Below, one piece after another: positions 1-9,443 of a DNA stretch of 42,117 nt (the first letter of the stretch is position 1; every line of letters starts with the position of its first letter). The stretch is from Candidatus Sumerlaeota bacterium (lineage in GTDB: Bacteria; Sumerlaeota; Sumerlaeia; MWCT01), in contig JAFGFK010000009.1 in NCBI GenBank assembly GCA_016931135.1, positions 1-42,117 on the forward strand, written 5' to 3'. A program made the translations under genes and the position numbers. Under the pieces are notes generated by a model that saw nothing but the letters and a program-made list of their open reading frames with translations, searched no databases and was not told where the DNA came from.

Positions 1-1
1 C

Positions 2-508
2 AAAAGGGGAAGCGTCATCGGAATCGGGGCTTATCTTCAGTCATCTATTCAGAACAGCATGGACCAGCTGGCATGGGCGCGAGCTCAGGGCGCTGCGGGA
101 TTGAATATATACGATTGGTACAGCGAAGTCGATGCAGCGAGCGGCGCGACGCGCGCCCAGTTTTACTCCGAGCTGAAATCCCAGTTGTATCCCACATGGG
201 CTGACCCTCCGCAGCGCAAGTGGAAGACCGAGCCGACAACAGGCCTATTCGAGGGGAATCTGACGTACAAGGGATTGCCCATAGATCATGGAACGGTCAG
301 AATTGCGGGGCAACCGGAAACCATGACTTATACGGATGGAAGCGGGTGGTACGCCATCCTGGAGGTTTCCCCCGGCTCCCACATCCTGGAATTTTCAAAA
401 CCAGGGCGCTCGGACGCCTTTACTTCAGCCACAATTCCCACTGCAGGCGACATCATAACAGTCAATATGGACCTTTTCCGCGCTATCACTGCCTGGATGA
501 ATTATTGA
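2..508 (+). CDS. C-terminal part of a family-10-like glycosyl hydrolase (GHL10/DUF187-type barrel) with a carboxypeptidase-regulatory-like tail; 5' truncated by window edge
   Basis: Frame is open from base 2 (KRGSVIGIGAYLQSSIQNSMDQLAWARAQGAAGLNIYDWYSEVD), upstream of the ATG at 59. The tail GNLTYKGLPIDHGTVRIAGQPETMTYTDGSGWYAILEVSPGSHILEFSKPG looks like a CarboxypepD_reg beta-sandwich. Confidence 0.6.
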   Translation, partial: KRGSVIGIGAYLQSSIQNSMDQLAWARAQGAAGLNIYDWYSEVDAASGATRAQFYSELKSQLYPTWADPPQRKWKTEPTTGLFEGNLTYKGLPIDHGTVRIAGQPETMTYTDGSGWYAILEVSPGSHILEFSKPGRSDAFTSATIPTAGDIITVNMDLFRAITAWMNY

Positions 509-605
509 TGTTTTTATAGGCGCTCATCCGTATTCCCATGTACTTTTTTATAAAAATTAGATTGACCCCAAGTGAAAGGTAAGGCTATTTCTTTCAAGAA
601 TAAAA

Positions 606-1091
606 GTGAGTGAACAAAAGATAAAATCACTGGAAAATTTAATTCCCATAATGCGGGAATTAAAAAACGAGGGAAAAAGGATTGTCTTGACCAATGGCTG
701 TTTCGACCTGATCCATGCGGGACATACGCGTCTTCTAAGCATGGCAAGGGGAATGGGCGATATCCTGATCGCAGCCTTGAATACGGATGATTCCATAAGA
801 AGGTTGAAAGGCGAAAAAAGGCCTATCCTGGATCAAAAACAGCGGGGACTGATTCTCTCGTCCTTTTCTTCCGTGGATTATGTGATTTTCTTTGATGAGG
901 ATACGCCCGAGGAAATCATCCGGGAAATGAAACCCGATGTCCTTGTCAAAGGCGGCGAATACGCCATGGATGAGGTGGTGGGAAGGCAAAAGGTATGGGA
1001 TTCTGGCGGCGAGGTAACAATAGTCACACCCCATGCCGGGCATTCGACGACAAACTTAATAAAAGAAATTCTCAATCGTTTCGTTCAATAA
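606..1091 (+). CDS. rfaE2: D-glycero-beta-D-manno-heptose 1-phosphate adenylyltransferase (RfaE domain II)
   Basis: GTG start; nucleotidyltransferase motifs IVLTNGCFDLIHAGHTRLL and KPDVLVKGGEYAMDEVVGR. Confidence 0.9.
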   Translation: MSEQKIKSLENLIPIMRELKNEGKRIVLTNGCFDLIHAGHTRLLSMARGMGDILIAALNTDDSIRRLKGEKRPILDQKQRGLILSSFSSVDYVIFFDEDTPEEIIREMKPDVLVKGGEYAMDEVVGRQKVWDSGGEVTIVTPHAGHSTTNLIKEILNRFVQ

Positions 1092-1117
1092 CATATCTAA
1101 AAGGAGTATGGGATACA

Positions 1118-1555
1118 ATGGCAAGAATCAAACAGATCAAGAAAGAGCCCAGTGAAGATGACATCGAGATTGGAGACCAGGTAAAACATTCCAAATTCGG
1201 AACTGGAACCGTGCTTTATAAAAGCGGAAGCGGGGAGCGGGCAAAAGCCATTGTCGTCTTCCCGGAAGAAGGTCAGAAAAAACTTTTACTCAGATACGCC
1301 AAAATGAAGAAAATCAAAGAGGCGAAATCCGCTGAAGAACTCCCCGGGGAACTCCCTGAAGAGCAAATCATTCAAGCGCTCGATGATTCCGTATCCGCGC
1401 CCAAGAAAAAACGCGGCAGAAAAGCCAAAGAAATCGAGGAAGAGCATATAGAGGAAACGGACAGAGACGCGGAAGAGGAAGAAGAAGAAGAAATCGAGGA
1501 GAAAGAGGCGGATGATGACCGCAATGAATCCACGGATGAGTACTTCAATGAGTGA
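1118..1555 (+). CDS. Small protein with a standalone PcrA/UvrD C-terminal (Tudor-like) domain and a basic/acidic low-complexity tail
   Basis: ATG at 1118 in the 995-1555 frame with AAGGAG upstream. IEIGDQVKHSKFGTGTVLYKSGSGERAKAIVVFPEEGQKKLLLRYAKMKKI matches the PcrA C-terminal pattern as I recall it. Tail is KKKRGRK then E/D-rich. Confidence 0.65.
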   Translation: MARIKQIKKEPSEDDIEIGDQVKHSKFGTGTVLYKSGSGERAKAIVVFPEEGQKKLLLRYAKMKKIKEAKSAEELPGELPEEQIIQALDDSVSAPKKKRGRKAKEIEEEHIEETDRDAEEEEEEEIEEKEADDDRNESTDEYFNE

Positions 1556-1850
1556 AGGAAGAATCAACCGCCTGGAAATCCAGCATGTCGCCCTCCTATC
1601 CAGACTCCATCTGACGGAAGAAGATATTACCGAACATACTGTCATCTTAAACCGTATCCTGGAATATTTCGCCAAATTGAATGAATTGGATACCGAAGGG
1701 GTATCCTGCACCTCTCATTCCATAAACATGAACAATGTCTTCCGCGAGGATGTCGCCACCCCCTCCCTTACAGCTGAAGACGCCCTTGCCAATGCCCCGG
1801 AAAAGGAATTGAATTGTTTCAAGGTTCCCCAAATCATTCAGGAGGGTTAA
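1548..1850 (+). CDS. gatC: Asp-tRNA(Asn)/Glu-tRNA(Gln) amidotransferase subunit C
   Basis: IQHVALLSRLHLTEEDITEHTVILNRILEYFAKLNELDTEGV...VFREDVATPSL; overlaps the stop of the preceding CDS and lies directly before gatA. Confidence 0.92.
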   Translation: MSEGRINRLEIQHVALLSRLHLTEEDITEHTVILNRILEYFAKLNELDTEGVSCTSHSINMNNVFREDVATPSLTAEDALANAPEKELNCFKVPQIIQEG

Positions 1851-1864
1851 AAGCATAAAGCGCC

Positions 1865-3325
1865 TTGAAAGTATACGAACTGTCAGTGAAAGAAGCAAGG
1901 GATAGACTCCTTCAAAGGGAAATATCCAGCCGCGAACTCACCCTGGGCGTTCTGGAACGAATCCGGGAGATCGATCCAAAGATTCACGCCTACCTTGAGG
2001 TGTCTGAAGAACTTGCCATGGAACAGGCTGAGGAGGCGGACAAACGCCTTGCAAAGGGAGATAACATCTCCCCCCTTACCGGCATTCCCATCGCCATCAA
2101 GGATAACATCTGCGCAAAAGGCGTCCGGACCACGTGCGCCTCCCGCATCCTTGAAAATTTCACCCCCCCCTATGATGCCACTGTTATATCCCATCTAAAG
2201 CAAGCCGGCGCTGTTATCCTGGGAAAAACCAACATGGATGAATTTGCCATGGGCTCATCCACAGAAAACTCCGGTTTTCAAATCACCCGGAATCCCTGGA
2301 ATCTGGAACGAATTCCGGGCGGTTCAAGCGGTGGTTCCGCGGCAGCCGTTGCCTCCGATATGGCGATCTGCGCCCTGGGATCCGATACCGGGGGCTCCAT
2401 CCGCCAGCCCGCCTCCTATTGCAGCGTTGTTGGTTTGAAACCGACCTATGGACGCGTTTCCCGGTACGGTCTTGTGGCGTACGGCTCTTCCCTGGATCAG
2501 ATCGGTCCCCTTACGAAAAACGTGATCGATGCCGCCATTGTGTTATCAGCGATTGCGGGACATGATCCCAGGGACTCTACAAGCGTAAACAAGCCGGTTC
2601 CGGATTATACGTCTTATTGCAGGGAAGAGATCGAGGGGCTGCGGATCGGCGTTCCCCGGGAATATTTCGCTGAAGGTATGGATCCTGAAGTGGCTAACCT
2701 GGTTCATTCCGCCATCAGGCGCATGGAGGAGATGGGAGCGGAAATCGTGGACATCTCCCTCCCCCATACCCAATACGCCATTGCCTGTTATTACATCTGC
2801 GCCATGGCGGAAGCCAGTTCCAATCTTGCGCGTTATGACGGGGCGCATTATGGTTATCGCGCCCCCGATACCGACAATATCATTGAAATGTACAGTAAGA
2901 CACGGGCGCAGGGTTTCGGCGCAGAGGTCAAACGGCGCATCATGCTGGGAACTTACGCCCTTTCAGCCGGGTATTATGACGCCTATTATCTCAAGGCGCT
3001 CCGGGTAAGAACCCTGATCAAGCGGGATTTCGAGAATGCCTTTGAAAAGGTCGATATCGTTGCGACTCCCGTTACTCCGACCGCGGCTTTTAAAATAGGG
3101 GAAAAGATCACCGATCCCCTGACCATGTATCTTTCGGATATCTACACGATATCCCTCAACCTGGCGGGTATGTGCGGGATATCGATACCCTGCGGTTTCA
3201 CCGGAGGCTCTCTGCCGGTTGGATTGCAGCTGATTGCGAATATATTTCAGGAGGATATTCTTTTCCGGGCTGCTTACGCTTATGAACAATCCACCCCGCA
3301 TCATAAAAGGAAGCCGGACATTTAA
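1865..3325 (+). CDS. gatA: Asp-tRNA(Asn)/Glu-tRNA(Gln) amidotransferase subunit A
   Basis: Amidase signature [20 protein letters not shown]...[19 protein letters not shown]...[18 protein letters not shown] start. Confidence 0.95.
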   Translation: MKVYELSVKEARDRLLQREISSRELTLGVLERIREIDPKIHAYLEVSEELAMEQAEEADKRLAKGDNISPLTGIPIAIKDNICAKGVRTTCASRILENFTPPYDATVISHLKQAGAVILGKTNMDEFAMGSSTENSGFQITRNPWNLERIPGGSSGGSAAAVASDMAICALGSDTGGSIRQPASYCSVVGLKPTYGRVSRYGLVAYGSSLDQIGPLTKNVIDAAIVLSAIAGHDPRDSTSVNKPVPDYTSYCREEIEGLRIGVPREYFAEGMDPEVANLVHSAIRRMEEMGAEIVDISLPHTQYAIACYYICAMAEASSNLARYDGAHYGYRAPDTDNIIEMYSKTRAQGFGAEVKRRIMLGTYALSAGYYDAYYLKALRVRTLIKRDFENAFEKVDIVATPVTPTAAFKIGEKITDPLTMYLSDIYTISLNLAGMCGISIPCGFTGGSLPVGLQLIANIFQEDILFRAAYAYEQSTPHHKRKPDI

Positions 3326-3429
3326 AATGAAAAATGAAAAACGAAAAATGAAAAATGAAAAACGAAAAATGAAAAACGAAAAACGGAAAACGGAAAATGA
3401 GAAACGAAAAAATGAAGAACGAGAAATGA
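3324..3429 (+). repeat. Heptamer tandem array, unit AAAAYGR (about 15 units, one 8-bp unit), between gatA and gatB
   Basis: Direct reading: aaaatga aaaatga aaaacga aaaatga aaaatga aaaacga aaaatga aaaacga aaaacgg aaaacgg aaaatga gaaacga aaaaatga agaacga gaaatga. Confidence 0.95.
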
Positions 3430-4871
3430 AAATGGATTTGGAACCTGTCATTGGAATAGAGATACACACGGAACTATCCACGAAATCCAAGATATTTTGC
3501 GGGTGTTCCACAAAGTTCGGTTCTTCTCCCAATACCCAGACGTGTCCGGTTTGCCTGGGTATGCCCGGTTCGCTGCCGGTTCTCAATAAAACCGCTCTGG
3601 AATATACAATCAGGACCGCGCTTGCCCTTCATTGCGAAATAACAGAACATACCACCTTCGATCGAAAGAATTACTACTACCCCGACCTTCCTAAAAATTA
3701 TCAGATATCCCAGAATTACGCCTGCCTGGGTTATAACGGCTGGATCGAGATTTCATCAGGAAAGGGAGTCAAGCGAATCGGAATACACAATGTTCACCTT
3801 GAAGAGGACGCCGGGAAAAACATTCATCCCGAATCGGGAGATTCCAAGGAATACAGCCTGGTTGACCTGAACCGCGCAGGTATGCCCCTGATCGAAATTG
3901 TCTCGGCCCCGGATATGAACGGGGCGAATGACGCCATGGCTTATATGACCATCATGAAAAACCTGCTCCAGTACCTGGAGGCGTCGGATTGCCGGATGCA
4001 GGAGGGGCACCTCAGGTTCGAGGTCAACATCTCCCTGAAACCGAAGGATTCCCGGCGTTTGGGAACCCGGGTAGAAATCAAGAATCTCAACTCCATGAAG
4101 GTGGCGCTTAAAAGCATCGAATACGAGATAGAACGGCAGAAAGAAGTTCTGGAATCGGGCGGGGAAGTAGATCAGGAGACTCGTTTATGGGATGAAGCGG
4201 CTGGGATTACAAGAACCATGAGAACAAAGGAATTCGCCCAGGATTACCGTTATTTCCCGGAACCGGACCTGGTGGAAATACATATCACCCCCGAGTGGCG
4301 GGAGGAAATCCGCAAACATCTTCCCGAGCTGCAGGGACAAAAGCGCAACCGGTTCATATCCCAGTATGGACTCCCCGAATATGACGCCTCTATCCTTACG
4401 GGAAATAAGCTCCTGGCGGATTATTACGAGGAATGCGTCCGTATCCATTCCAATCCCAAAACAGCCAGCAACTGGATCATGACGGAACTTCTTCGCGAGT
4501 TGAATCAAAAGGAATGGGAACCGGATACATGCCCGGTAACTTCAGCCCACATGGGAAACCTTATAAAACTCATGGATGAAGGAGTAATAAGCGGAAAAAT
4601 AGGCAAACAGGTGTTTTCAGAAATGCTGGATACCGGCAAGATGCCAGGGGAAATCATCCGAGATAAGGGTCTGGCGCAAATTACGAGCGAGGATGAAATT
4701 TCCGGTATAGTGGAAGCGGTCATGAAAGAAAACGAGGGAACCGTGGAAGCCATCCGGGGAGGAAGAAACAAGGCGATGGGATTTCTGGTAGGAGAGATCA
4801 TGAAAAAAAGCCGCGGAAAGGCTAATCCCAAACTGGTCAATGAGATATTGAAGAAGAAAATCGGCGTCTGA
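3426..4871 (+). CDS. gatB: Asp-tRNA(Asn)/Glu-tRNA(Gln) amidotransferase subunit B; core starts MKMDLEPVIGIEIHTELST (an in-frame extension through the heptamer repeat is possible)
   Basis: VIGIEIHTELSTKSKIFCGCSTKFG...CPVCLGMPGSLPVLN; GatB/YqeY C-terminal region present. The frame is open upstream from 3234. Confidence 0.95.
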   Translation: MKMDLEPVIGIEIHTELSTKSKIFCGCSTKFGSSPNTQTCPVCLGMPGSLPVLNKTALEYTIRTALALHCEITEHTTFDRKNYYYPDLPKNYQISQNYACLGYNGWIEISSGKGVKRIGIHNVHLEEDAGKNIHPESGDSKEYSLVDLNRAGMPLIEIVSAPDMNGANDAMAYMTIMKNLLQYLEASDCRMQEGHLRFEVNISLKPKDSRRLGTRVEIKNLNSMKVALKSIEYEIERQKEVLESGGEVDQETRLWDEAAGITRTMRTKEFAQDYRYFPEPDLVEIHITPEWREEIRKHLPELQGQKRNRFISQYGLPEYDASILTGNKLLADYYEECVRIHSNPKTASNWIMTELLRELNQKEWEPDTCPVTSAHMGNLIKLMDEGVISGKIGKQVFSEMLDTGKMPGEIIRDKGLAQITSEDEISGIVEAVMKENEGTVEAIRGGRNKAMGFLVGEIMKKSRGKANPKLVNEILKKKIGV

Positions 4872-4986
4872 ATCGCCCTCGAACATTCAAAATTTGATAT
4901 TTAATCATTTTAAACTTGCCTTTTTTCCCTCAAAAGATATATATATAAGCGTAATTATAACGTTTCGAGTCAGGAACTTTCGTAAG

Positions 4987-5754
4987 ATGAAAATAGAATC
5001 CTTTGGAATTACGGATGTCGGGCGACGCAGAGCCCATAACGAAGACAGCCTGAGTATATCGGACGATCTTCGGCTTTACCTCGTTGCGGACGGCATGGGA
5101 GGGCATAACGCCGGAGAGGTGGCTTCCTCTACCGCCGTCGATACCATTATGAAGTTCGTCAGGCGCTGCGTAGAAGATAAGGAATTCACCTGGCCCTTTG
5201 GACTCAATTCCTCCCTTTCCGAAGAAGCGAATATACTTCTAACCGCCATAAGAATAGCCAATCGAAACGTCTGCCTTCGCGCCGGGGAACGTTACGAGTA
5301 CAGTGGAATGGGCACCACCATTGTCGGCTTGTACATGGAGAAACAAAATATCGCCCATATCGCTCATGTGGGGGATTCCCGGGCTTATGTCATAAGAGAT
5401 AACAACTTGAATCAGATAACGACAGATCACTCCTGGGTAAATGAACAGATACAAAAAAACATCCTCACCCAGAAAGACGCGCGAAATCATCGTTGGAAAA
5501 ACGTAATCACCCGAGCGCTTGGCAATAAACTCAACGTGGAAATCGATCTGAACTCCATTGAAATCCATCCGGATGACCAGATTCTTCTCTGCACCGATGG
5601 GTTGTCTTCCATGATAGACGATCCATCAATTCTCAAGATCATTCAGGAGGAGGAACCCGGTCCGGAAAAAGTCTGCAAAAACCTTATCCAGTTGGCGAAT
5701 GAAAAAGGCGGACTGGATAATATCACGGTAGTTCTGCTGAAGTTTACGCAATGA
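4987..5754 (+). CDS. PP2C-type serine/threonine protein phosphatase
   Basis: TDVGRRRAHNEDSL...LVADGMGGHNAGEVASS...HVGDSRAYVIRDNNLNQITTDHSWV...LCTDGLSSMIDD...GGLDNITVVLL. ATG at 4987 is preferred to the 4894 start. Confidence 0.92.
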   Translation: MKIESFGITDVGRRRAHNEDSLSISDDLRLYLVADGMGGHNAGEVASSTAVDTIMKFVRRCVEDKEFTWPFGLNSSLSEEANILLTAIRIANRNVCLRAGERYEYSGMGTTIVGLYMEKQNIAHIAHVGDSRAYVIRDNNLNQITTDHSWVNEQIQKNILTQKDARNHRWKNVITRALGNKLNVEIDLNSIEIHPDDQILLCTDGLSSMIDDPSILKIIQEEEPGPEKVCKNLIQLANEKGGLDNITVVLLKFTQ

Positions 5755-7814
5755 AACCTTCGTCCTGCTCCTGTAAAGGTTATATCGTTATCCTCATCAT
5801 CCTGCCCCTGATTGTAACCAAATCCTTATCCGTCGTTTATGAAGGGCAGTCCTGCCTCAACCTTCTTCTTCTCATTATGAGGCTTGCCTCGATCTGCGTT
5901 TTTGCCTTTGTCGCAGCGGGCATGGGGCACTTTTTTCTCAGAAAGAGCGATCTTTTAACCAGCTGTTCGGCGTCCAATTTCTGTTTCTCCATGACAGCTG
6001 GATTTGTTCCTATGGCTTACCTTACCTTTCTCAGCCTGATTCGGATCAGGGGGATTTCGCCATTCCTTCCTTTCGGTTTGATCGCTCTTTACATTTCCTT
6101 GAGGGAGATATCCTTATACTGGGGCGATATTATCCCCAAAAGTCCCGATCGTTTCAGGGAAATCCGGGGAATTAACCTTTTGGCGGTTGTTATTTTGTGT
6201 CTTCTTTTAGTTTATGCCCTGTATTACGCCATGGCGCCGCCTTTTTCCTGGGACGCCCAGGTTTATCATCTCCTTATTCCCAAAATATATTGGCTTGAGA
6301 AAGGTTTTACATCTATCCCCCTGAACGCGTATTCGAACATGCCACACAATCAGGAACTCCTCTACCTTGCAGCCATGTTACTGGGAGATGACGTGGTTTC
6401 CAAACTAGTCCATTTTCTGATGGCGTTTATCTTGAGCCTTTCCATGTACGCCTTTGCCCGACGGTATTTCAATACAAGAACGGGGCTGCTTGCTCCCCTT
6501 TTATTCCTGTGTAATCCGGCTGTTTACGCCCAGCTTGGGATTGCCTATATCGACGTGGGGCTTGCGCTTTTCTGTTTCTGGATGATGGTTTGCCTTGTGG
6601 AGTACTTTCGCTCGGGAAAAACCGGATATATCATTGGGATGGGGATATTTTGCGGAATGGCAATGGGGTCCAAATATACCATGATCTATGCATTCACAAG
6701 CGGGACAATCCTGCTTTTGTTTTCTCCTTACATCCTGTTGAGGGGGGATGATTTTTCCGGCGCGAAATCCGGTATCGACAGGATAATCCGGAAGCAAATC
6801 CGGGCTTTCGGAATTTTCTTCGCTACATCCATTATTCTTCTCATTCCATGGTGGATAAAAAATTACCTGTTTACCGGCAATCCGGTCTATCCCATGATGT
6901 TCAGCGTGTTTGGAGGAAGGGAATGGTCTGCCCAGCAATCGGCGTGGCTGATCGACTGGCAACGGAGCATCGGCATGGGGCGTTCTTTGATCGACTATAT
7001 TCTTCTCCTCGTGAGAATCTTCCTCCCTGGTGAAAAACTCTATGGATACCGCGGTTTCGCAGGCAATCTTTATCCCTGGATTCTGATCACATTGCCTTTT
7101 GGATTCATGGTGAGAGAAAACCGCGGCATAATCAGGATTTTTCTTTTATTCTTCGCCCTATTTTTCATTCAATGGTCTATGGGGTCGCAGCAGATACGTT
7201 TCCTTATTCCTGCGCTCGTTTTTCCCGCTTTAGTGGCGGGAGCGGGCATTGACCGTCTCTCCAGAATCAGGGAGACGCCCCTTGCCTGGATTGCTCCTGT
7301 ATTGATTGCGCTTCTCCCATTGCATCTTTTTGCAGGGCGTATCCTTCCTGAAATCAGGAGGGAGGGCTCATTTTTTCCCATTTTGTTCGGGAATCAGACC
7401 AGGGATCAATTTTTAAGACCCAGGGTGCGTTCCTATCCCTGTTTCGAATACCTCCTGGGTAGATGCAATGAAAAGGAACCAGTCCTGTTCCTTTTCGAGA
7501 ACAAAAGTTATTACTGTCCCCAACCCGCTTATGCGGACAGTATGTTCGAGGCGTCCTTTTTTCTGAATCTTGCCCTGGAATCAGGAAATCCACAGGAATT
7601 CTCCAGGCGCCTGAAACGGTTCAACTGCCGGTACGTGGTTGTGGATCAACTGATCCGAAAGGGAATGCGTCTCCAGGGTGATGCGTGGCTTCTCTCCAAA
7701 AGAGAAAACCGGGAAAATTTTACAAAAGCTCTTGATATCACTGAGAGGTTTATCGAGACTTGTCTTATTAAGGAGTTTGAGGAAAATCAATCCACGGTGT
7801 ATCGTTTTGAATGA
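5751..7814 (+). CDS. Polytopic membrane protein, ArnT/PMT-type glycosyltransferase-like
   Basis: Many hydrophobic helices; SWDAQVYHLLIPKIYWLEKG...NMPHNQELLYLAAMLLGDDVVSKL; overlaps the preceding stop by 4 bp; resembles the protein at 29568-31670. Confidence 0.7.
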   Translation: MKPSSCSCKGYIVILIILPLIVTKSLSVVYEGQSCLNLLLLIMRLASICVFAFVAAGMGHFFLRKSDLLTSCSASNFCFSMTAGFVPMAYLTFLSLIRIRGISPFLPFGLIALYISLREISLYWGDIIPKSPDRFREIRGINLLAVVILCLLLVYALYYAMAPPFSWDAQVYHLLIPKIYWLEKGFTSIPLNAYSNMPHNQELLYLAAMLLGDDVVSKLVHFLMAFILSLSMYAFARRYFNTRTGLLAPLLFLCNPAVYAQLGIAYIDVGLALFCFWMMVCLVEYFRSGKTGYIIGMGIFCGMAMGSKYTMIYAFTSGTILLLFSPYILLRGDDFSGAKSGIDRIIRKQIRAFGIFFATSIILLIPWWIKNYLFTGNPVYPMMFSVFGGREWSAQQSAWLIDWQRSIGMGRSLIDYILLLVRIFLPGEKLYGYRGFAGNLYPWILITLPFGFMVRENRGIIRIFLLFFALFFIQWSMGSQQIRFLIPALVFPALVAGAGIDRLSRIRETPLAWIAPVLIALLPLHLFAGRILPEIRREGSFFPILFGNQTRDQFLRPRVRSYPCFEYLLGRCNEKEPVLFLFENKSYYCPQPAYADSMFEASFFLNLALESGNPQEFSRRLKRFNCRYVVVDQLIRKGMRLQGDAWLLSKRENRENFTKALDITERFIETCLIKEFEENQSTVYRFE

Positions 7815-7864
7815 TCGGAGTGGATTTCCCCTCTCAAATATAAGCCTGATAAGGAACTGAAAAA

Positions 7865-9427
7865 ATGACAGCCGGAATCCGCAAGATAACGCCGCCCCGT
7901 ATAATCATTACCATTTTATTATTCCTGGTTCTGATTTCAAGTCTTTTTCTGCGAACCCGACGTATTCTGGATTCCCCGGGCTGGTTTCGTGATGAAGGAC
8001 TTTACCTCGAAGTGGCGCAACAGATAGGCAAGGCGAAACTCCAGATGGGCGCGGTCAATATCACCTTTGTCGGAACAAACATGACCCATCCCCCGTTTTA
8101 TTTCATTTGCGCAAACCTTTTTTTCAAACTGGCTCGGCCGGATATGTATTTCTTCCGGTTGTTCAACGCACTCCTGGGAGTCCTGGCTTGTTTTACGCTT
8201 TTTCTCCTGGGAGTTGAAGCGGGGCGTTTCGGGAAAAGGAATGAACCGGCTCCCCTTTCCTCTGAAATCCTGGGGCTGCTGGCAGCCTTTTTCTTCAGCT
8301 TTCATTACGACGCCGTTTTGTACAATCGTATGGGAATGCCGTATAATTTATACATGCTCGAGGCGATCCTGGTCGCCTTTTTCATCCTGCGATACCTGAG
8401 ATTGAGACTTTTCCCATGGTGCCTGGGCGCCTGCGTGGTAGCCTCCATTTCTCTTCTCACGGTTTATTATTCCGTGGTTTTCATCCCTTTTATATTGCTG
8501 GCAATACTGTACATGAAAAAATTAAAACATCTCTGGGCTCTTGCATGCGTGCCGATTCCCCTCCTGATCTTTTTCGCTTATCTCGCCCTGGGGAAAACGC
8601 CGGGGTTCCGGGATGATTTCCTTGCGCTCAAAAACGCCTCCCGATCGGGTTCCCTTTTCGTCATCCTGTTGCATTACCAGGACTTTTTTCAAACCGGCGT
8701 CTCCTATTTCATCGGTTTGGCGGGTCTTCTTTTTCTTCGCAGGAAAAACGCCGCGGGATTCCTTTTTCTGCTTTACCTGTTCATTATTCATATTGTCCTG
8801 CGCAAGGAAGATACCATTATCCGCTTTATCCATTATCCTGTGATTCCCATCCTGCCGTTTGTCGCGCTTGGCGTAGCTGCCATCGTTTTATGGGCATGGA
8901 ACGGCGTCAGGCGTTTTTCCCCTGCGTTCCTTTTACTGATACCAGCGATCCTCGGCGCCTGGTTCGGCTTCAGGCAAACGAAAGAGGGCGTTTATGGACG
9001 TTTCAATTCCCCTATGGAATTCGGCATGACCAAAAATACCGAGGATAATTTCAAGGCTGCCGCGTTCATCAACCGGAATACCAAACACAGTGATCTGGTC
9101 ATCTCCACCAGCGTTCTTTGGTCACTACTGCGCACGCTCAATGCAGACCTGGCGCAATCCGTGGTATTCAAGGGAGAGAAGATATTCTTTTACAAACAGG
9201 ATTATCCCCGCGAGCGCTTTCTTTTTTCACCTGAAATCGATAGGGCGAAATTCATCGTAATGGACGCCTTTACCAATGAATGGAGAAACCAGCAGCCGGA
9301 TTCCTCCTGGTATCCCATAACAAAAGAAATCAGGGAGATCGAGGCGAATTGGAAACTGGTTCATACCCAGGGCGAATTCAGGATTTACCTGAATCCAGAC
9401 TGGCAAGACAAGAATCTTGTCGAATAG
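7865..9427 (+). CDS. Membrane glycosyltransferase (GT39/ArnT-like, PMT_2 type)
   Basis: WFRDEGLYLEVAQQIGKAKLQMGAVNITFVGTNMTHPPFYFICANLFFKL followed by multiple TM segments. Confidence 0.72.
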   Translation: MTAGIRKITPPRIIITILLFLVLISSLFLRTRRILDSPGWFRDEGLYLEVAQQIGKAKLQMGAVNITFVGTNMTHPPFYFICANLFFKLARPDMYFFRLFNALLGVLACFTLFLLGVEAGRFGKRNEPAPLSSEILGLLAAFFFSFHYDAVLYNRMGMPYNLYMLEAILVAFFILRYLRLRLFPWCLGACVVASISLLTVYYSVVFIPFILLAILYMKKLKHLWALACVPIPLLIFFAYLALGKTPGFRDDFLALKNASRSGSLFVILLHYQDFFQTGVSYFIGLAGLLFLRRKNAAGFLFLLYLFIIHIVLRKEDTIIRFIHYPVIPILPFVALGVAAIVLWAWNGVRRFSPAFLLLIPAILGAWFGFRQTKEGVYGRFNSPMEFGMTKNTEDNFKAAAFINRNTKHSDLVISTSVLWSLLRTLNADLAQSVVFKGEKIFFYKQDYPRERFLFSPEIDRAKFIVMDAFTNEWRNQQPDSSWYPITKEIREIEANWKLVHTQGEFRIYLNPDWQDKNLVE

Positions 9428-9443
9428 ATTCAACAGAAGTTTT

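Noticed and set aside
2963-3586. Minus-strand ORFs rich in FSFFIFRFSFF opposite gatA/gatB
   Set aside because: They are the antisense translation of the heptamer array and of conserved gatA/gatB coding sequence; not credible proteins.
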